Assembly (NCBI GenBank): GCA_963773605.1
Contig: CAVZBT010000002.1
Coordinates: 186,001-250,000, forward strand
Direction: 5' to 3'
Length of the DNA stretch: 64,000 nt
Source of the DNA: CAVZBT01 sp963773605
GTDB taxonomy: Bacteria > Acidobacteriota > UBA6911
Positions 44,725 through 57,811 of the stretch are shown piece by piece. Positions within the stretch are counted from its first letter, which is position 1. Each line of letters opens with the position of its first letter. A model generated the notes under the pieces. It made no database searches. It saw only the letters and a program-made list of their open reading frames with translations, and had not been told where the DNA came from. A program made the translations under genes and the position numbers.

Positions 44725-44955
44725 ATGAACTGGGATCAAGTCGAAGTCAAGTGGAAACAGTTCACAGAATCCGCCCGGGAACGCTGGGGCCGACTCACCG
44801 ATAATGACTGGCAGATGGTCGCCGGGAAGAAGGAACATCCGGTCGGGCGGATTCAGGAGCGATACGGTGTCGGTGGCGGCCCAAAAGGGGGCCCAAGTAG
44901 CGGCGGCGAAGGGGCCACTTTTCGAAGGACACCAAGTAGGCTAACTTGGCACTAG
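44725..44955 (+). CDS. CsbD family stress protein, atypical C-terminus
   Basis: 76 aa. MNWDQVEVKWKQFTESARER, WGRLTDNDWQMVAGKKEHPV and GRIQERYGV match CsbD, a small stress-induced cytoplasmic protein. The usual C-terminal helix after RYG is replaced by a Gly/Ser/Pro-rich stretch (GGGPKGGPSSGGEGATF), which could come from an indel just after GRIQERYGV. Members are under general stress control in several phyla. Confidence 0.82.
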   Translation: MNWDQVEVKWKQFTESARERWGRLTDNDWQMVAGKKEHPVGRIQERYGVGGGPKGGPSSGGEGATFRRTPSRLTWH

Positions 44956-45253
44956 AGAAGGGCTTCTCCTTTGTCAGCTCTCAACCAACCTTAGCGCGAA
45001 GACCGCGCTGAAAGCCGCCGGTATCGTACCCGCTCCCTTCAAAGGGGATCCTGCGCTGTGCGACCCCGGATGGAGAGCTTCGCTGCAGGTAGCTCTCCTC
45101 GAGCCGCGAGGTCCGTCGAGCGGCCGATGGGCCGCCAACGCCAGGCCCCCCCCCCGCGAAGCACACCAATACTGACGCACACCAGGTAACAAGGAGAACC
45201 GACATGTCCACCCTGGGCGTGGACCACAGTTAGCTCTGCCTCGCTGATCGGGA
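44956..45253. other. Intergenic, no gene seen
   Basis: About 300 bp between CsbD and cassette copy 12 with no protein-like frame. Confidence 0.4.
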
Positions 45254-45319
45254 TGAGCAATATTGACCAGATGGGTGAGCAGTACTGAACTGACACGCGA
45301 ATGACCCCCAGGGTATAAG
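45254..45319 (+). promoter_or_regulatory. Stress promoter cassette, copy 12 (to lipoprotein-sorting protein)
   Basis: TGAGCAATATTGACC and TGAGCAGTACTGAAC 22 bp apart, -35 CTGACA, 18-bp spacer, -10 TATAAG. The leader (45321-45357) has CTGCCGGCGGGATCCGGGCG then GAGAGGC, a looser version of the shared leader. Confidence 0.84.
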
Positions 45320-45462
45320 AATTCTGCATCCGGCTGCCGGCGGGATCCGGGCGGAGAGGCATATTCGCCCACGCGCCGATCCGCAGGGGCAACTCATGCC
45401 AGTGAACCAGCGGCGGCCGGGAAGGTGGCGTGGGCGCCAGCGCAGATGGAGTGGAAGAGCTC

Positions 45463-46371
45463 ATGGCAGAGAGACTCAACCCGGGTACCATCCTGATCGA
45501 GGAGGACGCGTTTTTACCCGCATCCCGCCGGTTCAAAAGCGAGTCCTCTTCGAATGGCTGGCGGTCAGTCCCGGGTCTTGAGGGTTATGGACTGGCTCGA
45601 CGCTTCTCCGAAGCGGGACGGAATCTTTTCTGTGTGCCTGTGCGGTCACAAAGCTCGTGGTTGCTTTTTCTATGTCTCGTCGCTGTGGTGCCATGTGCAT
45701 CGGCCCAGACCGGGGATATCGCCCCAACCGTGGAAACCATTGTTGCCCGCATGGCGGGGGCCCGGGCTGAAAACCAGGCCCGCTTTCGTCGTTACACCGT
45801 CACGCGCGACTACAAACTGTTTGGCAAGGAACGACAAAATACCAAGTCCCAGGTGATTGCCGATGTCATCTTCGTTCCCCCGGACTTGAAGAACTACACC
45901 ATTCAGCAGAGCAACGGCACTGGGCTGGGAGAAAGAATCGTGCGCCGAATGTTGGCAAGTGAAGCGGACATTGCAAAAGATGACACTTCAACCGACTTCT
46001 CGCCGCGCAATTATGATTTCCGCTTCATCCGCGCAGAAGATGCAGGTGGCCACCGCTGCTACGTACTCGAGCTGCTTCCCAGGCGCCAAGACAAGAATCT
46101 GCTGCGCGGGAACATTTGGGTCGATGCCCACACCTTCCTGCTCCGCCGCACCGAGGGCGAGCTGGTGAAGGCTCCCTCCTGGTGGGTGCGGGACGTCCGT
46201 ATCGCGCTTTTCTACGGCGATGTCGGCGGCATGTGGCTGCAAACGGCTTTGGAAGCCACCGCCACTGTCCGGATACTCGGCCCCTATACGATGGTCTCGC
46301 GCGACGTGAAATATGCGATCAGCGAACTCGTCGCTGACACGTCGTCCGGCGAACAGGCTTTTGAAAAATAG
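45463..46371 (+). CDS. Outer membrane lipoprotein-sorting (LolA/LolB-fold) protein
   Basis: About 300 aa. A hydrophobic export segment (SSWLLFLCLVAVVPCASAQT) lies about 60 residues in from the ATG at 45463, so the true start may be further downstream or the N-terminus may contain an indel. The mature protein has VETIVARMAGARAENQARFR, DVIFVPPDLKNYTI, HRCYVLELLPRRQDKNLLRG and NIWVDAHTFLLRRTEGEL, the antiparallel-sheet pattern of the outer membrane lipoprotein-sorting family. Driven by cassette copy 12. Confidence 0.75.
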   Translation: MAERLNPGTILIEEDAFLPASRRFKSESSSNGWRSVPGLEGYGLARRFSEAGRNLFCVPVRSQSSWLLFLCLVAVVPCASAQTGDIAPTVETIVARMAGARAENQARFRRYTVTRDYKLFGKERQNTKSQVIADVIFVPPDLKNYTIQQSNGTGLGERIVRRMLASEADIAKDDTSTDFSPRNYDFRFIRAEDAGGHRCYVLELLPRRQDKNLLRGNIWVDAHTFLLRRTEGELVKAPSWWVRDVRIALFYGDVGGMWLQTALEATATVRILGPYTMVSRDVKYAISELVADTSSGEQAFEK

Positions 46372-46456
46372 GGCTGACGGATCTCTGCGCGGAACGGGAC
46401 CGCGCCAGGTTCGGTGCGGCCTGGATCGAAGCACAGGACTCACGGAGGAGGAAATT

Positions 46457-46729
46457 GTGTCGGAAAGACATGGTGACAAAGCGAGGTTTGGCCGGGAACG
46501 AAAGAAAAAGAATCTTAGGCGCAAGCGCATTCGAGAATCGCGGCAGGTGCCGGGACTGGAAAACAAAACCAACACGAACAACAAAGGCCGAGTCCACGTA
46601 AAGAGAAAACGGCATCGTGTGGTTCGTGATCGAGCGGGACTCACCCGGTCAGGGGGCCGTCCAAACGCGCCACTCTGGCTGCGGTCTGGCTCGCTGAGAG
46701 TTCGCTTCCAAACCGAGAGATCAACTTGA
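46457..46729 (+). CDS. Small basic hypothetical protein
   Basis: 90 aa from a GTG at 46457 with a strong ribosome site (GGAGGAGGAAATT). The first half is very basic: SERHGDKARFGRERKKKNLR, RKRIRESR. I recall similar short Lys/Arg-rich proteins from Acidobacteria, but no function. It overlaps the start of the beta-glucan synthase by 4 bp, suggesting coupling. The second half (GRPNAPLWLRSGSLRVRFQT) is less convincing. Confidence 0.55.
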   Translation: MSERHGDKARFGRERKKKNLRRKRIRESRQVPGLENKTNTNNKGRVHVKRKRHRVVRDRAGLTRSGGRPNAPLWLRSGSLRVRFQTERST

Positions 46730-49700
46730 AGGTGAGCGAGACGATTTTGGGGAACTTGCAGCATTTCGGCGCGAGCCTCCGCGGAAACGGCCTGGGAAAG
46801 GCGTATGGCGACGACGAGCCACCGCTGCGATCGGAACTGTTCAGCCGCGACCAGATGAAGCAGCACGGCAAGACCCTGGCGGGTTCGCACAAGTTGGGTT
46901 TCGGGCGCGCTCCGGACCAGCTTCTGACACGGCTGGCCGAGAATGAAGACGTCCTCATCGAAGTCCGCAACCTGCTGATGGAGCCGGTTAAAGCGAACCG
47001 CCGGATCACGCCGGCCGGGGAATGGCTGCTCGATAACTTCTATCTGATCGAAGAGCAGATTCGCACGGCCAAGAGACACTTGCCAAAGGGTTACAGCCGG
47101 GAACTGCCTCGCTTGCTGAACGGCCCATCGGCCGGACTTCCGCGCGTGTATGACATCGCGCTGGAGACGATCTCGCACGGCGATGGACGGGTGGATCCGG
47201 AAGCTCTCAGCAGCTTCGTGGCAGCCTACCAGACGGTCACCGCCCTGAAGTTGGGCGAATTGTGGGCAATCCCGATCATGCTGCGTCTGGCACTGATCGA
47301 GAATCTCCGGCGCGTCGGAGCCCGGATCGCCGCCGACAGGATCGACCGAAACCGCGCCGACCATTGGGCGGACCGAGATGACGGAGATCGCCGAGAAGGA
47401 CCCGAAGAGCCTGATTCTGGTGATCGCGGACATGGCGCGGTCGAACCCGCCGATGGTCGAGCTCGTTTGTTGCGGAATTTGCGCGCCGGTTGCAGGGACA
47501 GAGCCCCGCTCTGGCATTGCCGCTTACCTGGATCGAGCAGCGACTCTCCGAGTCCGGCCTGACGATCGAGCAGTTGGTTCAGTCGGAGAACCAGCAACAG
47601 GCCGCCGACCAGGTCTCCATCAGCAACAGCATCGGCAGCCTCCGGTTTCTGGGGGCGATGGACTGGCGCGAGTTCGTCGAGACGATGAGCGTTGTCGAGC
47701 AGACACTTGCGTGAGGATCCCGGCGGAGTCTACGGCAGGATGGATTTTGCCACCCGTGATCGCTACCGTCACGTCGTGGAGAAGATAGCGAAGAGCAGCC
47801 GGCTGTCCGAAGGCGAGGTGGCGCGCAAAGCGATCCAATTGGCCCGCGAAGGCGCGGCCAGGAAAGGCAGCGACGATCGAGCGGCACATGTCGGGTTCTA
47901 CCTGATCGACAAGGGATTGCCGCAGCTCGAACGAGCGGCGGAGGCGCGCCTGATCTATCACGGAGGCTGCTTCAGCGAATGAGCCGCCGGTTTCCTTTGC
48001 TCCTCTATCTCGGCCCGATCACGCTGATGACGGCGATCTTTACCGGAGGCTTACTGGCGAAGGCGCATGCCGGCGGGTTGCATGGTTGGCCGCTCGCGCT
48101 GATTGGTATCCTCTCGCTTCTGTGCGCAAGTCATCTGGCGGTCGCGCTGGTGAACTGGCTGGCGACGCTGCTGGCGACGCCGCACCTGCTGCCGCGCATG
48201 GACTTCTCCGGAGGAATTCCGCCGGAATCGCGCACCCTGGTGGTGATCCCGACCATGCTCACAAGCGCTCAGAACATCGAGGATCTGGTCGAGGCGCTCG
48301 AGGTCCGGTTTCTGGCAAATCGGGACGAGAACCTGCACTTCGGCCTGCTGACTGATTTCCGGGACGCACACGAGGAAACGCTTCCGGAGGACGAGCCGCT
48401 GTTGCGGCTTGCCCGGAAGAGAATCGAAGAGCTGAATGAAAAGTACGGCGGACGCAAAAGGCGACACCTTCTTCCTCTTTCATCGCCCGCGCCGATGGAA
48501 TCCCCGGGAGCGGATCTGGATGGGTTACGAGCGCAAGCGAGGGAAGCTTGCGGATTTGAATTCGCTTCTGCGCGGCGGCTCGAGGGATGGTTTCTCGCTC
48601 GTCGTCGGCGAAACCGCAGTCCTGTCGAACGTGAAGTACGTGATCACGCTGGACACGGATACGCAACTGCCGCGCGATTCGGCGCGGCAGTTTGTGGGAG
48701 CCATGGCGCACCCGCTGAATCGTGCGCGGTACGACGAAGACAAGCAGCGCGTCTGCGAGGGGTACGGCATTCTTCAGCCGCGCGTGGCCGTGAGCCTGCC
48801 GGGCACGAACCGGTCGCGGTATGCGCGGCTGTTCGGGAGCGAGCCGGGCATCGATCCGTATACGCGCGCCGTCTCCGATGTTTACCAGGACCTCTTCCGT
48901 GAAGGTTCGTTCATCGGCAAGGGGATCTATGATGTCGATGCGTTCGAGCGGGCGCTCAACGGGCGCTTTCCCGAGAACCGGATTCTCAGCCACGATCTTC
49001 TGGAAGGGTGCTACGCGCGGGCAGGGCTGTTGAGCGATGTGCAGTTGTATGAGGAATATCCATCCCGCTACAGCGCGGACGTGAGCCGCCGGCACCGCTG
49101 GATTCGCGGGGATTGGCAGATTGCGCGCTGGCTGCTGCCGCGCGTTCCCGGCCTCGGCGGGCGCCGCCAGAAGAATCCGCTCTCCGGACTGTCCCGATGG
49201 AAGATCTTCGACAATCTCCGCCGCAGTCTCGTGCCTTCGGCGTTGACGCTGCTGTTGCTGCTGGGCTGGACGGTCTTGTCACCGGCCTGGTTTTGGACCT
49301 TGTCGGTGATCGGCATCATCCTGATTCCTTCTTTGATCGCCTGCATCCTGGACCTGCTTCGAAAGCCGGGCGATGTGCTGCTGGGCCAGCATCTCGCCGC
49401 CGCAGCGCGCTGCGCCGCCCGGCACTTCGCTCAGGCGGCATTTACGCTCGCCTGCCTTCCTTACGAGGCATTCTTCAGCCTGGATGCGATTGTGCGCACC
49501 GCCGTGGCGGATGCTGATCACGCACAGGCGACTTCTCGAATGGAGTCCGTCGGCCGACCCGGATCGCAATCGCCGCACGGACCTCGCCGCCTTCTGCCGG
49601 TCGATGTGGATCGCCCCCGCCATTGCGACCGCCGCAGTGATCTATCTGGCGCTTTCGAGACCGGCCGCGTTGGCCGCGGCCGGGCCCATACTGGGCCTCT

Positions 49701-52700
49701 GGTTTGCCTCCCCCGCGATCGCGTGGTGGATCAGCCGGCCGCTCGCTCGCCGCGCAGCACAGGCTGACGGCCGACCAGACCGTCTTTCTCCGGAAGCTTT
49801 CCCGGAAGACCTGGGCATTCTTCGAGACCTTCGTCGGCCCGGAGGATCATTGGCTGCCGCCGGACAACTTTCAGGAGCATCCGGTTGCCGCGGTCGCACA
49901 TCGCACGTCGCCGACCAACATGGGACTTGCGCTGCTGGCGAATCTGTCCGCCTACGACTTCGGCTACATCCCGGCCGGACAACTCATCGAGCGCACGGCG
50001 AATGCACTTCGACACGATGGAAGGCTTGGAACGGCACCGAGGCCACTTCTACAACTGGTACGACACGCAGTCCCTGAAACCGCTGCTGCCCGCCTACATT
50101 TCGACGGTGGACAGCGGGAACCTCGCGGGCCATCTGCTGACCTTGCGGCCGGGTCTGCTCGCGCTTCCCGATCACAAGATCCTGGGACCGCGATTGTTCG
50201 ACGGGCTCGGCGACACGCTGAGGATTCTCGTGGACGCTGCGGCAGGATCCGCTCCGGCCCAGCTCGCTCAACTTCAGAAGGATCTGGCGTCCGCATCCGA
50301 TTTCCCGCCCGACCACGCTCACGGCGGCGCGGCTCTGCCTCGACCGGCTGGCCAGCTCCGCGGCGAAGGCGGCCGCCAGCCTTCGATGCCGAGCCCGAGA
50401 GCCAGGCGCAGTGGTGGGCCACCGCCCTCGCCCGGCAATGCCAGGAGCGCCCTCGATGAGCTGACGTTTCTCGCTCCGTGGACATCGCTGCCGTGCTCTC
50501 CGAATAGGCTCTGCGAGTTTCGCGGCATCGACGAGATCCCGACACTGCGCGAACTGGCGAGGCTTGAAGTGGAACTGCTGCCGGCGATCGAGCACCGGCT
50601 CGGCCCGGACGCGATCGCCCGAGGACAGCGAGTGGCTCGGCGAGCTTCGGCAGCTCATCACGCTGGCAAGCCGGCGCGCCCGGGCGAGGATTGCGGCCAT
50701 CGAACGGCTCGCGCTGCACTCGGGCGAACTCGCCGGCATGGAGTATGACTTCCTGTTCGACAAGGCGCGTCATCTGCTGGCGATCGGGTACAACGTTGGC
50801 GAGCGCCGGCGGGACTCGAGTTACTACGATCTGCTGGCTTCGGAAGCGCGATTGTGCAGTTTCGTGGCGATCGCGCAGGGACAGCTGCCGCAGGAGAGCT
50901 GGTTTGCCCTGGGGCGCCTGCTCACCACCGCCGGCGGAGAGCCGGTTCTCCTTTCGTGGAGCGGTTCGATGTTCGAGTACCTCATGCCGCTGCTGGTGAT
51001 GCCGACCTACGAAAACACGCTGCTCGACCAGACCTACAAGGCGGCGGTGGAGAGGCAGATCGAGTATGGGAGGACGCGCGGGGTGCCCTGGGGCATTTCG
51101 GAATCCGGCTACAACACGATCGACGTCCATCTCAACTACCAGTACCGCGCATTCGGCGTGCCCGGCCTGGGGCTCAAACGCGGGCTGGCCGAGGATCTGG
51201 TCGATTGCGCCGTATGCCTCGGCGCTGGCGCTGATGGTGGCGCCCGAGGAGGCGTGCCTGAATCTGCAGCGACTCGCCGCCGAGGGGTTCGAAGGGAAGA
51301 TACGGCTTCTATGAAGCAATCGACTACACCCCTTCGCGTCTGCCGCGCGGGCAATCGAGCGCCGTGGTCCGGTCGTTCATGGCGCATCACCAGGGCATGA
51401 GCCTTCTCTCGCTGGCCTATCTGCTCCTGGACCGTCCGATGCAGAAGCGATTCGAGTCGGATCCGCTGTTCCAGGCGACCACGCTGTTGCTCCAGGAGCG
51501 GGTTCCCAAGGCCACGGCGTTCTATTCGCAGACCGCCGAGCTTTCCGACTTGCGCACGGCTCCCAGCGGCCCGGAGACGCCGGTGCGCGTCTTCAGCAGC
51601 CCGGACACGCCGATGCCGGAAGTGCAGTTGTTGTCGAACGGCAGATACCACGTGATGGTCACGAACGCGGGCGGCGGCTACAGCCGCTGGAAGGACATCG
51701 CCGTCACGCGCTGGCGCGAAGACAGCACCTGCGACAACTGGGGCACGTTCTGTTACATCCGCGACGTGACCAGCGGCGAGTTCTGGTCAACCGCCTATCA
51801 GCCGACGCTCAAACGACCGGAGAGCTACGAAGCGATTTTCTCGGAGGCGCGGGCGGAGTTCCGCCGCCGCGACCACGACTTCGACACGCATACCGAGATC
51901 GCCGTCTCGCCGGAGGATGACATCGAGCTGCGCCGGATTCACCATCACCAACCGCTCCCGGACGCGCAGAGCGATCGAGGTGACGAGCTACGCGGAAGTC
52001 GTTCTCGCATCGCCCGCCGCGGACGCGCTGCATCCGGCGTTCAGCAATCTCTTTGTTCAGACCGAGATCATCCGCCGGCAGCGGGCGATTCTCTGCACCC
52101 GCCGGCCCCGCTCCCTCGACGAGCCGGCGCCGTGGATGTTTCACCTGATGGCCGTGCACGGGGCGGAGATCGGGGAGATTTCCTATGAGACCGACCGCAT
52201 GCGGTTCATCGGCCGCGGAAACACCGTCGCCGATCCGCAGGCGATGAGCGGTTCCGCGGCGCTCTCGGGCAGCGAGGGCTCCGTGCTCGATCCGATTGTC
52301 GCGATCCGGCATCGGATCACGCTCGATCCGGAAGAATCGGCGACGATCAATATCGTCTCCGGCATCGGCGAGACCCGCGACGCCTGCCTGGGCCTGGTCG
52401 AGAAATACCAGGATCGGCGTCTCGCGGATCGCGTCTTCGATCTGGCCTGGACACACAGCCAGGTGGTCCTGCGGCAGCTCAACGCCACGGAGGCCGACGC
52501 GCAACTCTACGGACGCCTGGCCGGCTCCGTCATCTACGCCAATTCCTCGCTGCGCGCCGACCCGAGCGTCCTCATCAAGAACCGCCGCGGGCAATCCGGC
52601 CTATGGGGCTACTCCATTTCCGGCGATTTGCCGATCGTGCTGCTGCGGATCGGAGACCCGGCCAATATCGATCTGGTGCGCCAACTCGTCCAGGCCCACG

Positions 52701-55551
52701 CGTACTGGCGCTTGAAGGGACTGGCGGTGGACCTGGTGATCTGGAACGAAGATCACGCCGGTTACCGGCAGCTGCTCCACGACCAGATCATGGGGCTGAT
52801 TGCCGCAGGCATCGAAGCCAACGTGACCGATCGACCCGGCGGCATCTTTGTCAGACCCGCGGAGCAGATATCGAACGAGGACCGCATTCTGCTCCAATCG
52901 GTCGCTCGCGCCATCATCACCGACAGCCGGGGATCGCTGGCGGACCAGATCAACCGTCGCCGCCCCGTGGAAGTGCCGGTCCCGCGCCTTACGCCGACCC
53001 GAACCCGCCGCGCCGAACCCGCGGCGGCCGCCGCGTTGCCTCGCCGCGATCTGATCTTCTTCAACGGGCTGGGCGGATTCACCCCCGATGGGCGCGAGTA
53101 CGTCATCACGACCGCGCCCGGGCAGGTGACGCCGGCGCCGTGGGTGAATGTGCTGGCGAATCCGCACTTCGGAACCGTCATCTCGGAGAGCGGCTCTGCC
53201 TACACCTGGAGCGAGAATGCCCACGAGTTCCGCCTCACTCCCTGGAACAACGACCCCGTGAGCGATTCGAGCGGAGAAGCTTTTTACCTCCGCGACGAAG
53301 AGAGCGGCCACTTCTGGTCCCCCACGCCGCTGCCCAGCCGCGGAGCGACGCCTTACGTCAGCCGGCACGGATTCGGCTACAGCGTCTTCGAGCACACGGA
53401 GCGCGGCATCCGCTCGGAGCTGTGGGTTTACGTGGCCCTGGACGCGCCGGTCAAGTTCACGGTGTTGAAAGTGCGAAACGAGTCCGGCCGATCCCGCCGG
53501 CTCTCCGCCACGGGATACGTGGAATGGGTGCTGGGAGATCTGCGGCCGAAATCGGCCATGCACGTGGTCACCGAAATCGACCCCAACAGCGGCGCGCTCT
53601 TCGCGCGGAACCCGTACAACACGGAGTTCGCCGGCCGGGTTGCCTTCTTCGACGTGGACGATGCGACCCGGACCGTCAGCGGCGACCGGACGGAGTTCCT
53701 TGGGCGCAACGGCACGCTTCGGAATCCGGCGGCCATGACCCGGGCGCGGCTTTCCGGCAAGAGTGGGGCCGCCCTGGATCCCTGCGCCGCGATCCAGGTT
53801 CCATTCGAGCTGGCCGACGGGCAAGAGCGTGAGATCATCTTCAGGCTCGGCGCAGGGCGGGACGCCGATGACGCCGGCAACCTGGTGCATCGCTTCCGGG
53901 GATCCGCCGCGGCGCGCGGCGCGCTCGAAGCGGTGTGGCAGTACTGGAACCACACGCTCGGCGCGGTGCAGGTGGAAACACCCGACCCGTCCCTCAACGT
54001 CCTGACCAACGGCTGGCTCCTGTACCAGACTCTGGCGTGCCGCCTCTGGGCGCGGAGCGGATACTACCAGCCGGGGGGCGCCTTCGGTTTCCGCGACCAG
54101 TTGCAGGACGTGATGGCGCTCATCCACGCCGAGCCGCACCTCGTGCGCGAGCACCTGCTCCGCTGCGCGGCCCGCCAGTTCCGGGAGGGAGATGTCCAGC
54201 ATTGGTGGCATCCCCCGTCGGGCCGGGGCGTGCGCACGCACTGTTCGGACGATTATCTCTGGCTGCCGTTGGCGACCTGCCGCTACGTTCTGAGCACCGG
54301 CGACACCGGGGTGCTGGATGAACCCGTCCACTTCATCGAAGGCCGCCCGGTAAACGCGGAGGAGGACTCGTATTACGATCTGCCCGGCCGGTCCGAAGAA
54401 GCGGCCAGTCTGTACGAACACTGTGTGCGGGCCATCCTGAGGGGCCTCAGATTTGGCGAGCACGGCCTGCCGCTCATCGGCTCCGGCGACTGGAACGACG
54501 GCATGAACCTGGTGGGCGAACACGGCAAGGGCGAAAGCGTCTGGCTGGGCTTCTTCCTCTATGAAGTGCTCATGCAGTTCACCGAGGTTGCCCGCAGGCA
54601 TGGCGACGTCCCCTTCGCCGAACGCTGCCGGCAGCGAGGCGGCTCAAGTGCGCCAGAATATCGAGCAGAATGGCTGGGATGGCGAGTGGTACCGCCGCGC
54701 CTACTTCGACGACGGCTCGCCGCTCGGATCGGCGAGCAACCCCGAATGCCAGATTGATTCGATTGCGCAAAGCTGGTCTGTTCTCTCCGGGGCGGGCGAT
54801 GCCGAGCGCTCGCGCATGGCGATGGAAGCGGTGGATCAGCGCCTCGTTCGCCGGGACCATGCGCTGATCCAGCTCCTGGACCCGCCGTTCGACAAGTCGG
54901 ATTTGAATCCCGGCTACATCAAAGGGTACGTCCCGGGCGTGAGAGAGAATGGCGGGCAGTACACGCATGCGGCGATCTGGGCGGCGATGGCGTTCGCCGC
55001 ATTGGGCGACAGCCGGCGCGCGTGGGAACTGCTTGCCATGATCAATCCGGTGAACCATGCGAGATCTCCGGAGGCGATTGCCGACCTACAAAGTGGAACC
55101 GTACGTCGTCGCGGCCGACGTCTATGCGCTCTCGCCGCACACCGGCCGCGGCGGCTGGACGTGGTACACGGGCTCGGCCGGCTGGATGTACCGGCTGATC
55201 GTGGAATCACTCCTGGGGCTGAGGCTGGAGGTGGACAAACTGCGCTTCGCGCCGTGCCTCCCCGCGGATTGGAAGGCGTTCAAGGTGCACTACCGGTATC
55301 GGGAGACCGTCTACCACATCGCCGTCCTGCAAACGCACGCCGCGAACGGCGGGATGACCGTGACCGTGGATGGCATCGAGCAAGAGGACGACGCCATTCC
55401 CCTGGTCGATGACCGGCAGGAGCATTACGTCGAGGTGAGCATCCACGTTGCACACGGTCAGGATGGGTTGCCGCTTGATCAATATCGGCAATCGGATATT
55501 CAACCCACCCGGACGCGCGACCGGCTCAACCCCGTATTATCCCCTCCTTAG
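46726..55551 (+). CDS. NdvB-like cyclic beta-1,2-glucan synthase, many frameshifts
   Basis: About 2940 codons. Glucosyltransferase, then glycoside-phosphorylase-type module making periplasmic cyclic beta-glucan. N-terminal GH144-like/linker region: LFSRDQMKQHGKTLAGSHKL, ITPAGEWLLDNFYLIEEQIR. Then membrane helices and the GT84 domain with LDTDTQLPR (DxD) and SRRHRWIRGDW (QxxRW-like). More helices follow around 49250 and 49700. The C-terminal half has paired beta-sandwich domains (NGRYHVMVTNAGGGYSRWKD; RGIRSELWVYVALDAPVKFT) and the GH94 catalytic part with GSGDWNDGMNLVGEHGKGES, NGGQYTHAAIWAAMAFAALG and YKVEPYVVAADVY. At least 12 indels break the frame (for example near 47350, 47465, 47710, 48460, 49508, 49757, 50005, 51200, 51310, 51945, 54640, 55060). 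Every segment is present in order, so one functional gene with assembly errors is likely. The TTG at 46726 is the first usable start. Confidence 0.85.
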
Positions 55552-55615
55552 GGTTCGCGCTAGAATCCAGCGCGACAAGTAGCTTGCCGCGCCGCAGGCC
55601 CAAGTGCCTGGGTGT

Positions 55616-55644
55616 TTGACATATGCCTCTTGGAGTCCTATATT
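55616..55644 (+). promoter_or_regulatory. Sigma-70 type promoter of groESL
   Basis: TTGACA at 55616-55621, 17-bp spacer, TATATT at 55639-55644. A near-consensus housekeeping promoter with the CIRCE operator right behind it. Confidence 0.85.
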
Positions 55645-55645
55645 A

Positions 55646-55672
55646 TTGGCACTCGCCTTCATCGAGTGCTAA
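55646..55672 (+). promoter_or_regulatory. CIRCE operator (HrcA binding site)
   Basis: TTGGCACTC, 9 nt, GAGTGCTAA. One mismatch from the standard TTAGCACTC-N9-GAGTGCTAA inverted repeat. It lies just past the -10 box, where HrcA repressor would block groESL transcription. Confidence 0.93.
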
Positions 55673-55754
55673 TAATAACGTTGATGTGATGTGGATTGTA
55701 CAGGAATGGTACAGACGGATGAGGCTGTCTTGACAACAATGGAGATCTAACGAT

Positions 55755-56051
55755 ATGAAAGCAAGACCTTTGCACGATCGGGTACTTCTGAAGCGGATTG
55801 AGGAGAAAGAAACGGTCAAGGGCGGAATCATCATTCCGGACACGGCGAAAGAAAAGCCGATGGAAGGAGAGGTGATCTCGGTAGGGCCGGGGAAAATAAT
55901 GGAAGACGGCAAGCGGTCACCAATGGATGTGAAGGCAGGAGACCGGGTACTGTTTGGGAAATACGCCGGAACGGAGATCAAGATTGATGACGAGGAGTAC
56001 GTCATCATGCGTGAGGAAGAGATCCTGGCGGTACTGATGAAAGGGAATTAA
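55755..56051 (+). CDS. groES: Co-chaperonin GroES
   Basis: 98 aa, full length. MKARPLHDRVLLKRIEEKET, GGIIIPDTAKEKPMEGEVIS (mobile loop), VGPGKIMEDGKR, GDRVLFGKYAGTEIKIDDEE and YVIMREEEILAV. It caps the GroEL ring during folding. Promoter and CIRCE directly upstream; groEL follows 57 bp later in the same transcript. Confidence 0.97.
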   Translation: MKARPLHDRVLLKRIEEKETVKGGIIIPDTAKEKPMEGEVISVGPGKIMEDGKRSPMDVKAGDRVLFGKYAGTEIKIDDEEYVIMREEEILAVLMKGN

Positions 56052-56108
56052 GCAGTTCCGGCGGCAACCGGAGGATTTCAATCGAAGGAAGATAAGGGGT
56101 GAGGACTC

Positions 56109-57736
<1,628 letters not shown>

Positions 57737-57762
57737 GACGCCGGATTCTTCCGAACTTGCAG

Positions 57763-57797
57763 AAAGGCTCGTGGCTTCATGCCACGAGCCTTTTTTT
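57763..57797 (+). terminator. Rho-independent terminator of groESL
   Basis: AGGCTCGTGGC, 5-nt loop, GCCACGAGCCT and a run of seven T. Perfect 11-bp stem; 27 bp after the groEL stop. Confidence 0.95.
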
Positions 57798-57811
57798 ATG
57801 AGGCGGCAATC

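Noticed and set aside
52601..54601. A 666-codon open frame on the minus strand
   Set aside because: It lies opposite the GH94 half of the beta-glucan synthase, where all catalytic motifs are on the plus strand. High GC makes long antisense frames common.
46726..55551. Beta-glucan synthase as a set of separate small genes
   Set aside because: Successive fragments match consecutive parts of one NdvB-type protein with no missing domain, and starts inside them lack ribosome sites. One frameshifted gene fits better.
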